NCBI GenBank assembly: GCA_020025075.1
Contig: JAHHSR010000010.1
Coordinates: forward strand, 1-44,599
Length of the DNA: 44,599 bases
Reading direction: 5' to 3'
From: Pectinatus sp.
GTDB lineage: Bacteria > Bacillota > Negativicutes > Selenomonadales > Selenomonadaceae
A program made the position numbers and the translations under genes. Position 1 is the stretch's first letter. Each line of letters starts with the position of its first letter. Positions 16,200 through 25,560 of this stretch are shown here, one piece after another. The notes beneath the pieces are model-generated. The model saw only the letters and a program-made list of their open reading frames with translations. It ran no database searches and was not told the origin of the DNA.

Positions 16200-16855
16200 G
16201 CAGGTACCACTTTCTTTAACGGTATGCCGTCATTTTGATTTTGAGCATTGTAGTCATCAATTATCATTTTTATGCGTTGCTGCTCGGTAAGAGGTTTCTT
16301 TACAACAGGCTTTTCTATTTTGGGCAAAATTTTAGCTCCCTGCTGCTGAAGAATTTGTGCCTCATTCTTTTTGGCGTAGTCTATTATCGCTTCAAAGAAA
16401 ATCCTGTCCACATTCTTATCCGACATCTTTTTCAAATCGATGACAGTTTTATTATCAAATTTCCAAATAGGCGTCCACCAGCTATTTAAATACATCTCGG
16501 CGATATAAGTAACCGTCTGCTGCTCGATATTTATGTGAACGAGCCCTGCATATCCCCAAAGGTCGCCAAAGCCGGCCATATCCAAATCATTCCAACGCCT
16601 TTTATCTATGACATCTTCTTTTTTTATCCAGTCGTATTGCTCTAAGATAGGCACTTCCAAAACATTAGTATCGGCTTTGCCTTGCTCATCGGTAACAAAT
16701 CTTATCTGCTGCTTATTAAAGTAATAGCTGGCACGCGGCGTGGCCAAGACCCATTTGTAAATATTATCCGGTATATCCTGCGCGTGCACGACCTGAGGCA
16801 TCTGACAAATTTGCAGCAAGAGCAGGCAAATAAGCCCTATGAACCATCTACGCAC
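16193..16855 (-). CDS. Exported protein of unknown function
   Basis: A 220-aa protein with a signal peptide (RRWFIGLICLLLLQICQMPQVVHA). The mature part begins QDIPDNIYKWVLATPRASYYFNKQQIRFV and contains many aromatic residues, including WTPIWKFD. This resembles small secreted proteins common in Negativicutes that measure or bind surface material, but I cannot name a family. The C-terminal third (QQQGAKILPKIEKPVVKKPLTEQQR) is lysine/glutamine-rich and probably disordered. It is preceded by an extended -10 promoter at 16889-16897. Confidence 0.7.
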   Translation of the reverse strand: MRRWFIGLICLLLLQICQMPQVVHAQDIPDNIYKWVLATPRASYYFNKQQIRFVTDEQGKADTNVLEVPILEQYDWIKKEDVIDKRRWNDLDMAGFGDLWGYAGLVHINIEQQTVTYIAEMYLNSWWTPIWKFDNKTVIDLKKMSDKNVDRIFFEAIIDYAKKNEAQILQQQGAKILPKIEKPVVKKPLTEQQRIKMIIDDYNAQNQNDGIPLKKVVPAQ

Positions 16856-16888
16856 AACATCAACTCCTCAAAATATAAATATGTTTTT

Positions 16889-16897
16889 ATTATAGCA
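16889..16897 (-). promoter_or_regulatory. Extended -10 promoter of the exported protein gene
   Basis: The minus strand reads TGCTATAAT about 34 nt upstream of the ATG; the -35 (TTCTCA) is poor. The remaining stretch to the purine permease (16898-17024) is AT-rich and shows no purine riboswitch. Confidence 0.55.
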
Positions 16898-17024
16898 TAT
16901 TTATACCTAGTTGAGAAAACCGCGCCTTCGCTTTGGCAAGGGAAAAGAAAATTACAAATTTACTATCTATTATTCATTTAGAATTATTAAAATATTGCGA
17001 TTAAAGACTATATATTTTTATTTC

Positions 17025-17053
17025 TTGCCATTTCAGCAATGTTTTAGTAGAAT
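17025..17053 (+). promoter_or_regulatory. Promoter of the purine permease gene
   Basis: TTGCCA (17025-17030), a 17-bp spacer and TAGAAT (17048-17053). The short leader carries CAAGGAGG as RBS about 8 nt before the ATG. Confidence 0.6.
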
Positions 17054-17099
17054 TTAAGTGTACCCTTAATTTTATATTTTTCAAGGAGGTTTTAATTTA

Positions 17100-18407
17100 A
17101 TGATTTTGGATGACAAGTTCAAATTCAAGGAGCGCGGCACCACCTTGCGCACAGAGATTTTGGCCGGTGTGACGACATTCATCACGATGTCGTATATCAT
17201 CATCGTCAATCCTGGCGTGCTGCAAAAGACGGGCATGGATTTCAATGCGGTTTTCATAGCCACCATTTTATCCGCCATTATCGGCACCTTGATCATGGGA
17301 TTTGTTGCTAATTATCCGATTGCTATAGCACCAGGGCTGGGCATGAATGCCTATTTTGCCTTTGTCATTGTCCTCGGTATGGGAATACCTTGGCAATCTG
17401 CCCTCGGCAGCGTGTTTATAGCATCGGTTATTTTTTTGCTCTTATCGCTGACTGGCTTTCGTCAAGCTCTCATCGAAGCCATTCCAGTTTCCTTAAAAGC
17501 CGGCATAAGCGGCGGCATCGGCCTTTTCATCGCTTTTATCGGCATGCAGAATGCTCACCTCGTCACCTCCTCCCCCGCTACGATTATTACGCTGGGAAAT
17601 TTTTCTGAACCAGTTGCATATATGTCCCTTATTGGCCTTCTCATCACTATTGTCCTGCTTGTCAACGACGTACCAGCTGCGATTTTTCTAGGTATGCTGA
17701 TAACAGCTATACTCTCTTTTTGCTTAGGGTACATTTCTTTGCCTGATTCATTTTTCAGCTTGCCTTGCGATTTTTCTGCCACATTTATGCAGCTTGACAT
17801 CATCCATGCGTTCTCGCCTAATTTATTGGCCATTATTTTCACTTTTTTCCTTGTCACGCTTTTTGACACAACCGGCACAATGATTGGCATTGCCGAACAA
17901 GCAGGGCTCATTGGCAAAGACGGCAAATTTCCTAACGTCCGCAGCGCGCTTTTAGCCGACGCCCTAGCAAGCACCATAGGCGCCATCTTGGGCACTTCAC
18001 CGACTTCGTCTTATGTCGAATCGGGAACAGGCGTTGCTATTGGCGGACGCACTGGCTTTACCTGTGTAGTTGTTGCCATCCTCTTTGGCTTTATGCTCTT
18101 TTTAGCCCCCATCGCCAAAGTTTTAGCGGACGTTCCCGCCATCACTTCCCCTGCTCTTATTATTGTCGGGTTCTTGATGATGAAAAACTTAAATAAAATT
18201 GATTGGGGCAACCTAGAAGAATCCCTGCCTGCCTTTTTTGTCCTCTTTTGGATGCCGCTTTCTTACAGCATTACCAACGGCGTCGGTGCCGGCCTCATCA
18301 TCTATCCTTTGATTAAGATATTCAAGGGCAAGTTTAAAACAGTACATCCTCTCTTGTATTTATTTATGGTTTTGTTTATAATTCAATTTATATTGATGAA
18401 TCGCTAA
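17100..18407 (+). CDS. NCS2/AzgA family guanine-hypoxanthine permease
   Basis: A 435-aa multipass membrane protein of the AzgA-type nucleobase:cation symporters (PbuG/PbuO-like). Characteristic segments are FKERGTTLRTEILAGVTTFITMSYIIIVNPG at the N-terminus, IAPGLGMNAYFAF, KAGISGGIGLFIAFIGMQNA, TLFDTTGTMIGIAEQAG and LLADALASTIGAILGTSPTSSYVESGTGVAIGGRTG. About twelve to fourteen helices are expected. It imports hypoxanthine, guanine or adenine; which one cannot be read from the sequence. It appears monocistronic from its own promoter, with no PurR box or guanine riboswitch recognised upstream. Confidence 0.93.
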   Translation: MILDDKFKFKERGTTLRTEILAGVTTFITMSYIIIVNPGVLQKTGMDFNAVFIATILSAIIGTLIMGFVANYPIAIAPGLGMNAYFAFVIVLGMGIPWQSALGSVFIASVIFLLLSLTGFRQALIEAIPVSLKAGISGGIGLFIAFIGMQNAHLVTSSPATIITLGNFSEPVAYMSLIGLLITIVLLVNDVPAAIFLGMLITAILSFCLGYISLPDSFFSLPCDFSATFMQLDIIHAFSPNLLAIIFTFFLVTLFDTTGTMIGIAEQAGLIGKDGKFPNVRSALLADALASTIGAILGTSPTSSYVESGTGVAIGGRTGFTCVVVAILFGFMLFLAPIAKVLADVPAITSPALIIVGFLMMKNLNKIDWGNLEESLPAFFVLFWMPLSYSITNGVGAGLIIYPLIKIFKGKFKTVHPLLYLFMVLFIIQFILMNR

Positions 18408-18462
18408 AGGCGCATGCCCTCAAAATAGCCTTTGGCCTAAGTTTGCGAGGAGGAACCCGTCT

Positions 18463-19203
18463 TTGAATAAATGCCTGCTTTATCTAGCTTCTTTGGCCCT
18501 TACGGTCTCTTTATCAGCTGCCTCTCCTGCCTATGCACATAATCGCCATACTATCAAAAGCGATGCTGCGCAAAAGGCACAATCGATAAATGAATCCACC
18601 AGTGAAAGCCGCCATTCCTTTTATGACAAAATCCAATCCATAATAAAAGATTATGAAGCTGCCCACGAGCCAAAAGCTATTGCCGAACCCGACTCAATTT
18701 TAGGGCCCGCTGTTGCCACGCCGCAGCAATGTGTCCACTATTTGCTAGAGCACAATCCGGACCCGCGAATTTCTGTCACTCCTTATCAGCTCGTTTCTTA
18801 TTATTACGAAGAAGGAAAAAGAGAAGGTGTTCGCCCTGATATCGCCTTTGCGCAGGCACTTGTCGAAACGGGTTATTTCCGCTATACAGGTACTGTTCAT
18901 CCCGACCAGAATAATTACTGTGGCCTTGGCACGACAAGTGCCATCGTGCGCGGTGCTTATTTCCCCACTTCACTCATCGGCGTGCGCGCCCATATTCAGC
19001 ACCTTTTAGCTTATGCTTCCGTACAAATGCCCAAAGAACCCATCGTCGACCCGCGCTATTCGCTCGTCCGCGATGCCTATGGCCACCGTACACTGACTAC
19101 ATGGCAGCAGCTCAATGGCCGCTGGGCCGTACCGGGAAAGACTTACGGCCAAAATATCCTGCGTGTCTATGAAGCAATATTAAAGACTAAGCCCCAAGAT
19201 TAA
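18463..19203 (+). CDS. Exported glucosaminidase-domain (GH73-like) peptidoglycan hydrolase
   Basis: A 246-aa protein with a signal peptide (CLLYLASLALTVSLSAASPAYA) and a low-complexity linker to about residue 90. The C-terminal glucosaminidase domain has REGVRPDIAFAQALVETGYFRYTG (candidate catalytic Glu) and NNYCGLGTTS. GH73 enzymes cleave the N-acetylglucosamine linkage of peptidoglycan. Translation starts at TTG, supported by GAGGAGGAA 7 nt upstream; the nearby ATG at 18471 is out of frame. A strong terminator follows. Activity is inferred from the family. Confidence 0.88.
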   Translation: MNKCLLYLASLALTVSLSAASPAYAHNRHTIKSDAAQKAQSINESTSESRHSFYDKIQSIIKDYEAAHEPKAIAEPDSILGPAVATPQQCVHYLLEHNPDPRISVTPYQLVSYYYEEGKREGVRPDIAFAQALVETGYFRYTGTVHPDQNNYCGLGTTSAIVRGAYFPTSLIGVRAHIQHLLAYASVQMPKEPIVDPRYSLVRDAYGHRTLTTWQQLNGRWAVPGKTYGQNILRVYEAILKTKPQD

Positions 19204-19210
19204 TAATGCA

Positions 19211-19246
19211 AAAAACCTAAACGGCATTGCCCGTTTAGGTTTTTTT
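19211..19246. terminator. Terminator after the glucosaminidase gene
   Basis: A 9-bp perfect stem (19216-19224 with 19231-19239) is followed by seven T on the plus strand and preceded by A5. It could also stop transcription on the minus strand, though the minus-strand sbcC ends 60 bp before it. Confidence 0.88.
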
Positions 19247-19306
19247 ATTGCCAGCTGGCCAATAATATCAATCAAAGACATAAAAAGGCGTCTCTAGATA
19301 AATAGC

Positions 19307-22033
19307 TCAAGACTGAACAACTACCCTGCTGCCACCGCCTATTTTCTTTTTGACGATAAGCTGCTTATCTATATTTTGCTTTAAGGCCTCGACATGAGAA
19401 ATAATGCCGATGAGCTTATCGCCCTGCGCCAACGAATCCAAAACCGCTAAAGCCTGCTCTAATGACTCACTATCCAAAGAACCAAAGCCCTCGTCAACAA
19501 ACATCGTCTCCAGCCTAATGCCGCCCGCTCCCAACTGAATTTCATCAGAAAGACCTAGCGCCAAAGAAAGAGATGCCTTAAACGATTCACCGCCAGAGAG
19601 CGTCTTAACACTTCTTTCACTGGCATTATAGTGGTCGATTACGTCTAAATCAAGGCCACTTTGACGGCGCAAATCACCATTTACCTCACGTCGTTTGAGC
19701 TCGTATTGACCACTCGTCATGATTAAAAGGCGTGCATTAGCCCTTTCGATAATGCGGTCAAAATAGCGCATCTGAATATACGTCTCTAAGTTTAATCTAT
19801 CACGACCTGTCTGCGTGCCATTAAATGTTTGCGCCAAATCGCGCTGCCACCCAAATTCTTTTTCTAAAGTCTTTAATTGGCAGCCAATTGCTTCCACTTG
19901 CGCAGCACATTCTTTTTCCCTAGCCAGGCGCAAAAAAATAATTTGCCGCTCTTTTTCAAGCGATGCTACTTCCCTGTCTAGCGCGGCTTTTTTCTCAGCA
20001 TCTATTTGCGGCCTTTGCGGGCACTGCTCGCTCAACGCTTTGAGGTGATTTTTGCTCGCTATAACACTTTTTTGCAGCTTTTCAAATTCTTCTCGCGCCA
20101 TTTTCAATTCTTCTTCTAATTTTCTTTTTTGCTCCACAAGCGCTTTCAAGGCATCATTAAAATCTTCCAGCTTCGAAAATTGCATGCTCTTTGCCAGGGC
20201 TGTTTTTTGCTCTGTCAATTCCCGCTCTGCCGCCTTAGCTGCGCTCATCTTTGCCGCGAGTTCTTTTTCATCTTCGTTGCAGCGCTGACAAGATTTTTCA
20301 AGCTTAGAGCAAGTTTCTTCTAACTGTTTTAAACAGCTTTGCTTTTCTTTTAAGGATTGAAGCGCTTTATTTAAATCTTCCGCCTTAATATTTAGTTCAT
20401 TTTCTTTCGCCATGGCTGCTTGCTTTAGTTCACGGCCACCTAGCGAAAAAAGTGCCTTCCCCCTTTTTTCTATCGCTTCGCGCAAAGCTTCCATCTTTCC
20501 TTTATACTGGCCTGCCACCTCACTGGCCCTACGCATTGCTTCTTCCGAACATGCCTTTTTCTGCCGCAATTTATCCACTTCGCTTTTAGACGGAATGTCC
20601 TCTTTTAGCATTGCCAAATGCGGATGTTCTAAAGAGCCACAGACAGGACAAGGCTTCCCTTTTGCCAAGGTACTTGCCAGTATCCCCGCTTGACCGTCAA
20701 GATAGGCCCTTTGAGCCTTCTCGTATGCCATGGCACATTGCTCTTGCACCGCGCGCTTTTTTTCGTAGCAGTGCTGTGCTTCCTTCATCTTGCCATAAAG
20801 TTCGTTGCACATTTTTATTTCCTGCAAAAGATTGCTGATGTCATCTTTTTGTTTTGCAAACTGCTCTAAATCAGCCTTAATCTCTACCTGTCTTACCGCC
20901 ACTTTTCCCAGCTGCTCAATTTGCGCCTTGCCTTTTTCTAAATCTTGCCGCTTTTTTTCATACTCTTCTTGGACATTTTTTTGCAATAGCTGCATCTTCA
21001 AGCTAATATTTCTTTGCTGCTCAATCTTTTCGGTAAGCTCTGCCACCTTAGCTACATCTTTGCGCTGCCCTTCCAAACGGCCAATTTCATGAAGCAATAA
21101 TTCATATTCGGATTCATATTTTTCTTGCGCCAGATTGCGTTTTTTCGTCACTATTGCAAGAAGAGCTTCTTCTTCAACTTCCTTTTTTTGCAGGGCCGCC
21201 ATCTGCGCTTTTATCTTTTCATATCTTTCCAGCTGCGCTATTTGTGCTTCATACTGGCTTTGCTCACGACGCTTTGTTTCAAGATATTGGACTAATTTTT
21301 CGCTTTTTTGGGTGGCCGTATCAATGCGCTCTTGCAAAAAATGCAAAAATTCTCCTGGCAATTGCGGTACCTGCTCGCCAGCCTCACATTCTTGCACGCT
21401 CTTTTTTAAGCGCTCTAATTCCGCCTCTTTTAAACAAAGTTCTTTCTCGCTTGTATCAGCCTGCTTTTTTATCGCCTCTTGCAAAAGGCGATAAGGCTGT
21501 GTGGCAAAAATTTTCCCCAAAATTTCACTGCGCTTTTTCGTATCACTCAATAAAAGGCGCAAAAAGTCTCCTTGCGCCAGCATCGCTATTTGCATGAACT
21601 GCTCTTTATCTAAGCCTAAGAGCCTTATAACTGCTTCGTTGACATGTCTTTGTCCGCTTATCACCATCTGGTCGGGAAAAATCATTTCCGCCTTTTCTTT
21701 TTGCTGTACCATGCTGCTGCCGCGCTTAGCCGGGCGCCAATATTCCGGACTGCGATAAATATAATACTCTTTGTCGCGATAACTAAAAACGAGTTCCACA
21801 TAAGTCTTTAAATCCGATTGGGCATACTTGCAGCGAAAAGAAGCCGTCTCACGCACATTGCCGCTTGCCGTACCGTAAAGGGCAAAAACGATTGCATCAA
21901 AAATCGTCGTCTTGCCAGAACCCGTATCGCCTGAGATGAGATAAATTCCTTGCCTGCCAAGTAAGGAAAAGTCGATTATCTGCTTTTTTGCATAAGGGCC
22001 AAAAGCCTGCATGGTTAATTTTATCGGTCGCAT
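19307..22033 (-). CDS. sbcC: Nuclease SbcCD subunit C (SMC-like ATPase)
   Basis: A 908-aa Rad50-type ATPase. The N-terminal Walker A is SGDTGSGKTT (about residues 34-43). Long heptad coiled coils run on both sides of a zinc hook CPVC (residues 462-465). The C-terminal lobe has the ABC signature LSGGESFKASLSLALGLSD (about 811) and Walker B MFVDEGFGSLD. With SbcD it opens and cleaves hairpins and protein-blocked DNA ends. The start overlaps the sbcD stop by 13 nt, a coupled operon. Length is near the Bacillus and E. coli proteins. Confidence 0.96.
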   Translation of the reverse strand: MRPIKLTMQAFGPYAKKQIIDFSLLGRQGIYLISGDTGSGKTTIFDAIVFALYGTASGNVRETASFRCKYAQSDLKTYVELVFSYRDKEYYIYRSPEYWRPAKRGSSMVQQKEKAEMIFPDQMVISGQRHVNEAVIRLLGLDKEQFMQIAMLAQGDFLRLLLSDTKKRSEILGKIFATQPYRLLQEAIKKQADTSEKELCLKEAELERLKKSVQECEAGEQVPQLPGEFLHFLQERIDTATQKSEKLVQYLETKRREQSQYEAQIAQLERYEKIKAQMAALQKKEVEEEALLAIVTKKRNLAQEKYESEYELLLHEIGRLEGQRKDVAKVAELTEKIEQQRNISLKMQLLQKNVQEEYEKKRQDLEKGKAQIEQLGKVAVRQVEIKADLEQFAKQKDDISNLLQEIKMCNELYGKMKEAQHCYEKKRAVQEQCAMAYEKAQRAYLDGQAGILASTLAKGKPCPVCGSLEHPHLAMLKEDIPSKSEVDKLRQKKACSEEAMRRASEVAGQYKGKMEALREAIEKRGKALFSLGGRELKQAAMAKENELNIKAEDLNKALQSLKEKQSCLKQLEETCSKLEKSCQRCNEDEKELAAKMSAAKAAERELTEQKTALAKSMQFSKLEDFNDALKALVEQKRKLEEELKMAREEFEKLQKSVIASKNHLKALSEQCPQRPQIDAEKKAALDREVASLEKERQIIFLRLAREKECAAQVEAIGCQLKTLEKEFGWQRDLAQTFNGTQTGRDRLNLETYIQMRYFDRIIERANARLLIMTSGQYELKRREVNGDLRRQSGLDLDVIDHYNASERSVKTLSGGESFKASLSLALGLSDEIQLGAGGIRLETMFVDEGFGSLDSESLEQALAVLDSLAQGDKLIGIISHVEALKQNIDKQLIVKKKIGGGSRVVVQS

Positions 22034-23166
22034 AAATCCTCCTCAAAAATACGCTGCACTACCTGCTGCAAAAACCTCGCCTGCTCTTTTCCCAAAGCGC
22101 GCTCATTTCTCATTTGATAAAAATCTTGTACCATCTGCAAGGGATTTAGCTTTTGCAAATCTTGCCATTTTTCTATTTTTTCGTCGCGCTCATTCTGGTT
22201 TTGATAGCGAAGCTTCATAATATTGGGATAAACTTCCCTCAGCTTATCCAGCGCATTTAAAATTTCCACCTCGTCTTCTAAAACAATAGACAGGTAATCG
22301 TCATATCCTTGCTGCTTATAATTTTCTTGCCGCATGAACATTTCATAAGTACCCTTCACCTCACGCATCTTATGAAGCGGCAAAAGCGGCAATTTCTTCA
22401 CCTCTAAATTGCCTTTTTCCTTCAAATCAACGATTAAAAGTCCTTTTTCATCATTGACTTCCGAAAACGAATATTGCAGTGGCGTACCACAGTAACGGAT
22501 GTTTTCCTTGCCCAAAATTTTTTGCGGCCTGTGGATATGACCAAGCGCAACATAATCAAAAGCACTAAATATCTCTGCCCCAATATTGTCGAGACCGCCG
22601 ACGATGACATTTTCCGAGCCGCCCGAGATAGCGCCTGTGACAAATTGGTGAGAAAGGAGAATATTTCGCTTTTTCTCATCTATGGCCATCTTTTCCACTG
22701 CTAAGCGCACAGCATCGTGATAGCTTTCAATTTTTTCCTCTGGCCAAAAATGCCTTGCCAGAACTGGCTTCAAAAAAGGGAGCAGATATATCTCAAGCTC
22801 ACCGTATTCATCTTCAATGGAAAAAGATGTTATCTTACCAGCAAAGGGCGGGGCAATGTGAATGCCACTATTTTTTAAAAGTGCCTGGGCATAGGAAAGC
22901 CGCTCAGCCGAATCGTGATTACCACTTATAATATAGGCTTTTATCGAATTTTTAGAAAGCCACGTCAAAAATTCGTCAAAAAGATGCATTGCCTCAGATG
23001 AAGGAATGAACACATCGTAAATATCACCAGCAATAAGGACATACTCTACCGCTTCTTCTGATAAATGCTTCCTTATCTGCTTTAAGATGTAATCTTGCTC
23101 TTCGAGCATAGAAAAGCCATTGACATATTTTCCTAAATGCAAATCAGAAAGATGGGCAAATTTCAT
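22021..23166 (-). CDS. sbcD: Nuclease SbcCD subunit D (Mre11-like)
   Basis: A 381-aa metallophosphoesterase with the phosphodiesterase motifs SDLHLGK (5-11), AGDIYD, SGNHDS, LLSHQF and GHIHRPQ. It supplies the Mn-dependent exonuclease and endonuclease activity of the SbcCD complex. RBS AAGGAGAT sits 7 nt before the ATG. A weak promoter (TTGTCA-17-TAGAAA, minus strand, about 23220-23190) may drive sbcDC. Confidence 0.95.
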   Translation of the reverse strand: MKFAHLSDLHLGKYVNGFSMLEEQDYILKQIRKHLSEEAVEYVLIAGDIYDVFIPSSEAMHLFDEFLTWLSKNSIKAYIISGNHDSAERLSYAQALLKNSGIHIAPPFAGKITSFSIEDEYGELEIYLLPFLKPVLARHFWPEEKIESYHDAVRLAVEKMAIDEKKRNILLSHQFVTGAISGGSENVIVGGLDNIGAEIFSAFDYVALGHIHRPQKILGKENIRYCGTPLQYSFSEVNDEKGLLIVDLKEKGNLEVKKLPLLPLHKMREVKGTYEMFMRQENYKQQGYDDYLSIVLEDEVEILNALDKLREVYPNIMKLRYQNQNERDEKIEKWQDLQKLNPLQMVQDFYQMRNERALGKEQARFLQQVVQRIFEEDLCDR

Positions 23167-23255
23167 CTGCTATCTCCTTTTTATTTTTAAGTTTCTATTT
23201 TTTATAAAGACCTTTGACAATCCTTAATCTTTCACTTTTCCTTGAAAATAAGCCT

Positions 23256-23298
23256 AAAAAAGGCCCTCATCTTTGCCAGTGGCAAGAGGTGAAGGCCG
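23256..23298 (-). terminator. Terminator after cheR
   Basis: A long imperfect stem (minus strand, GGCC... with ...GGCC, containing CTCTTGCC/GGCAAAGA) is followed by six T, 16 bp after the cheR stop. Confidence 0.7.
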
Positions 23299-23313
23299 AT
23301 AAGAAAACACTGC

Positions 23314-24102
23314 TTAGGCGTTTTCAGGCTTTTTATAAAAGAAGGGGCGATAGCTTTCATATCCCATATCGCGATAATTCAAGATTGCCTCCGTACCGCC
23401 GACAAACAAAATGCCACCCGGCTTTAATGCCTTAAAGAAATTGCGGTAAAGAACATCTTTAGCGGCTTCAGTAAAGTAAATGACGACATTGCGGCATAAG
23501 ATGAGGTCAAAACCCGTTTCAAAGGGGTCCTTTAGCAAATTATGGCGGCGAAATTCAATGCGCGACTTAATGGCCGGTGACACGGCATATCTGCCGTCAG
23601 CAGCCTTTGTAAAATACTTTTGGCGACGGCCCAGCGATAATTCCTTGATTTCATTTTCGCTATAAATGCCCTCTTTGGCACGCGCTAAAATGTCGACATC
23701 AAGGTCCGTTGCCAAAATGCGATGGCGGGCTCCCGGCGTCAGCTCATCTAAAATAATTGCCAGCGAATAGGGCTCAGCACCGATAGAGCAGCCAGCACTC
23801 CATATATTAAGGCGAGATGACTTTTTCAAAAGCTCTGGAATAACACCCGTTTCAAGCTCGGAAAATTTTTCCGGCGTGCGGAAAAACTCGGAAACGTTAA
23901 TCGTCAAATACTCGATAAACGAGGCAAATTCGGCCTTATCCTGCACGGCAAAATCATAATAATCATTAAGCGTCTTATATCCTTTGCGCACGATGAGATT
24001 ATTAAGGCGACGCATCATTTGTGCTTCCTTATAAAGGTCTAGATCTATGCCTGTCTTGAGTTTTAGTTTTTGTTTAAAGGTGCTCCAATCTCTTTCATCC
24101 AT
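23314..24102 (-). CDS. cheR: CheR-type protein-glutamate methyltransferase
   Basis: A 262-aa SAM-dependent enzyme with the CheR N-terminal helical domain (about 1-75), then the Rossmann domain. Visible motifs are INVSEFFRTPEKF, the SAM loop IWSAGCSIGAEPYSLAI, ILATDLDVDIL, FDLILCRNVVIYF and GGTEAIL. CheR methylates glutamates on chemoreceptors. No chemoreceptor or che gene lies nearby, so it may serve a receptor encoded elsewhere. I chose the ATG at 24102 with AAGGAG 9 nt upstream; the longer frame up to 24198 adds 32 residues unlike CheR. Confidence 0.9.
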   Translation of the reverse strand: MDERDWSTFKQKLKLKTGIDLDLYKEAQMMRRLNNLIVRKGYKTLNDYYDFAVQDKAEFASFIEYLTINVSEFFRTPEKFSELETGVIPELLKKSSRLNIWSAGCSIGAEPYSLAIILDELTPGARHRILATDLDVDILARAKEGIYSENEIKELSLGRRQKYFTKAADGRYAVSPAIKSRIEFRRHNLLKDPFETGFDLILCRNVVIYFTEAAKDVLYRNFFKALKPGGILFVGGTEAILNYRDMGYESYRPFFYKKPENA

Positions 24103-24251
24103 TTCACTGGTCTCCTTTTCTTCGCGTTTATGTATCGTATAAGTTGATATCCCCCACGTCTTATCTATCTGCAAATTATGGCAAATCTTCTGCATCAATT
24201 CTTCTCCTGCCCTGTGAAAATACCTGCGACTGCATATTACGATACAGTAAT

Positions 24252-24260
24252 ATTATAGCA
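24252..24260 (-). promoter_or_regulatory. Extended -10 promoter upstream of cheR
   Basis: The minus strand reads TGCTATAAT about 150 nt before the chosen cheR start, giving a leader of roughly 140 nt whose content I cannot interpret. Confidence 0.5.
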
Positions 24261-24279
24261 CCGTTTTTTCCCCCAGCAT

Positions 24280-24316
24280 ATAAAAGGGAAGATTTTCCCA
24301 TAAAGAAAACCTCCCC
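24280..24316 (-). terminator. Terminator after the radical SAM gene
   Basis: A 12-bp stem (24316-24305 with 24297-24286, G.U pairs included) with a 7-nt loop and a TTTTAT tail on the minus strand, 6 bp past the stop codon. Confidence 0.85.
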
Positions 24317-24321
24317 TTTTT

Positions 24322-25560
24322 TCATTTTTTTTGGTAATGGCTAAAGCTTCCCACGCAAAGGTCGGGAAACTCTCCTTTTAGCCCGCCAAAAAACATTTTT
24401 GTTCCCAGCGGATTGGAAAAATCTCCCATCTGAGCGCAAAAGACATCGGGGTCTAAATTGAGATTGCGCACCTGAATCATATTTACGGGTACCTCGCGCA
24501 AAAAGGCGCGCCAAGCTGCAGCTTCTTTTTTGCTGTCATTAAAGCCGGGGAAGTAGAGCATATTTAAAGAAATATGCACACCATGCGCGGCAGCATACTT
24601 GATGGAGTTTTTGACATCTTCTAGGCGATAGCCGCTGCGATAATATTTCTGATAGCTTTCCTCAATGGCACTGATAATACTCACGCGCATACTTTCAAGG
24701 CCAGCGTCGACGATTTTAGCAATGCCTTCGGTAAAACCAGCATTGGTATTAATATTAATCTGGCCGCGCTTTGTCTTTTCCCTTATTTTCTTTATCGCCG
24801 GAACAATCCTGCTATATGCAAGCGACGGCTCTCCCTCGCAGCCCTGCCCGAAGCTTATTATACCATCAGGTGCCGTTTCTAAATGATAGATGCCTATCTG
24901 GGCAATTTCATCCGGCGTCGGCTCAAATTTGATGCGACTTTGCGGGGAAGGACAGCACTCGGATGCCTGCAAGGAAATGCACCCGAGGCAGTTGGCATTG
25001 CAGACAGGCGAAGTCGGCAAGCCCGCTTCCCAGCGGCGATAGAAAAGATTTTGTGCCGTGCAGCAATGCCATTTCAAAGAACAATTAGCCAGATGCGGCA
25101 CGAGGCGATTATGCGGCAAGTCTTTTTTTACCTGCGCAATGCGCCGCTTTAAATCTGCCGTGTTATAAGAAGCCGGGTCCCATTTTTCATTCGGGTCGGT
25201 ATAAACGGCTGCCGCATAAATATCATCTTTATAAAGAGCCAAAGCTGTATAACCGTATAAGGGAAGAGGAGCTGCTTCTTCTTCGCGCGCAAAAGAAGGC
25301 AAAAAAAGGCGCGTATAGCCTGCGGGCAAGATGGCAGCAACTGCCTGGCCGCTTATTGGCAGCTTTTCACCATCTTTTTGTCCCAGCGGCCTTCTTTGCG
25401 GCAAAAACATTATATCTGCCGTATCTGGCAATAAGATTAAATCTTGCGGGCGCAAGGGAACATCATCATATCCCGTGCGTCCCAAAGCCATGACCCCTGG
25501 AGCATCAAAAATATTTCCATCCTCATCGGCATAAAGCGCCGTTATTTTTGCCTTACTCAT
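24322..25560 (-). CDS. Radical SAM protein of unknown function
   Basis: A 412-aa protein. The N-terminal half (1-190) has no motif I can name. Residues around 190-200 hold CNANCLGC, the CxxxCxxC that ligates the [4Fe-4S] cluster, followed by further cysteines (ECC). ISFGQGCEGEPSL corresponds to the SAM-binding GGE-like motif, and ININTNAGFTEGIAKIVDAGLESMRVSI fits the barrel strands. A CCTAQNLFYRRW segment lies before the cluster. The gene overlaps the pth stop by 8 nt, so it is co-translated with peptidyl-tRNA hydrolase. The substrate is unknown. Confidence 0.88.
   Translation of the reverse strand: MSKAKITALYADEDGNIFDAPGVMALGRTGYDDVPLRPQDLILLPDTADIMFLPQRRPLGQKDGEKLPISGQAVAAILPAGYTRLFLPSFAREEEAAPLPLYGYTALALYKDDIYAAAVYTDPNEKWDPASYNTADLKRRIAQVKKDLPHNRLVPHLANCSLKWHCCTAQNLFYRRWEAGLPTSPVCNANCLGCISLQASECCPSPQSRIKFEPTPDEIAQIGIYHLETAPDGIISFGQGCEGEPSLAYSRIVPAIKKIREKTKRGQININTNAGFTEGIAKIVDAGLESMRVSIISAIEESYQKYYRSGYRLEDVKNSIKYAAAHGVHISLNMLYFPGFNDSKKEAAAWRAFLREVPVNMIQVRNLNLDPDVFCAQMGDFSNPLGTKMFFGGLKGEFPDLCVGSFSHYQKK

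Noticed and set aside
16898..17099. Purine riboswitch upstream of the purine permease
   Set aside because: The conserved three-way junction core and loop sequences are not visible in the leader; only a sigma-A-like promoter is.
18408..18462. AAAGGC/GCCTTT inverted repeat after the purine permease as a terminator
   Set aside because: It has a long loop and no T-run, and the RBS of the next gene follows at once; it may only be incidental.
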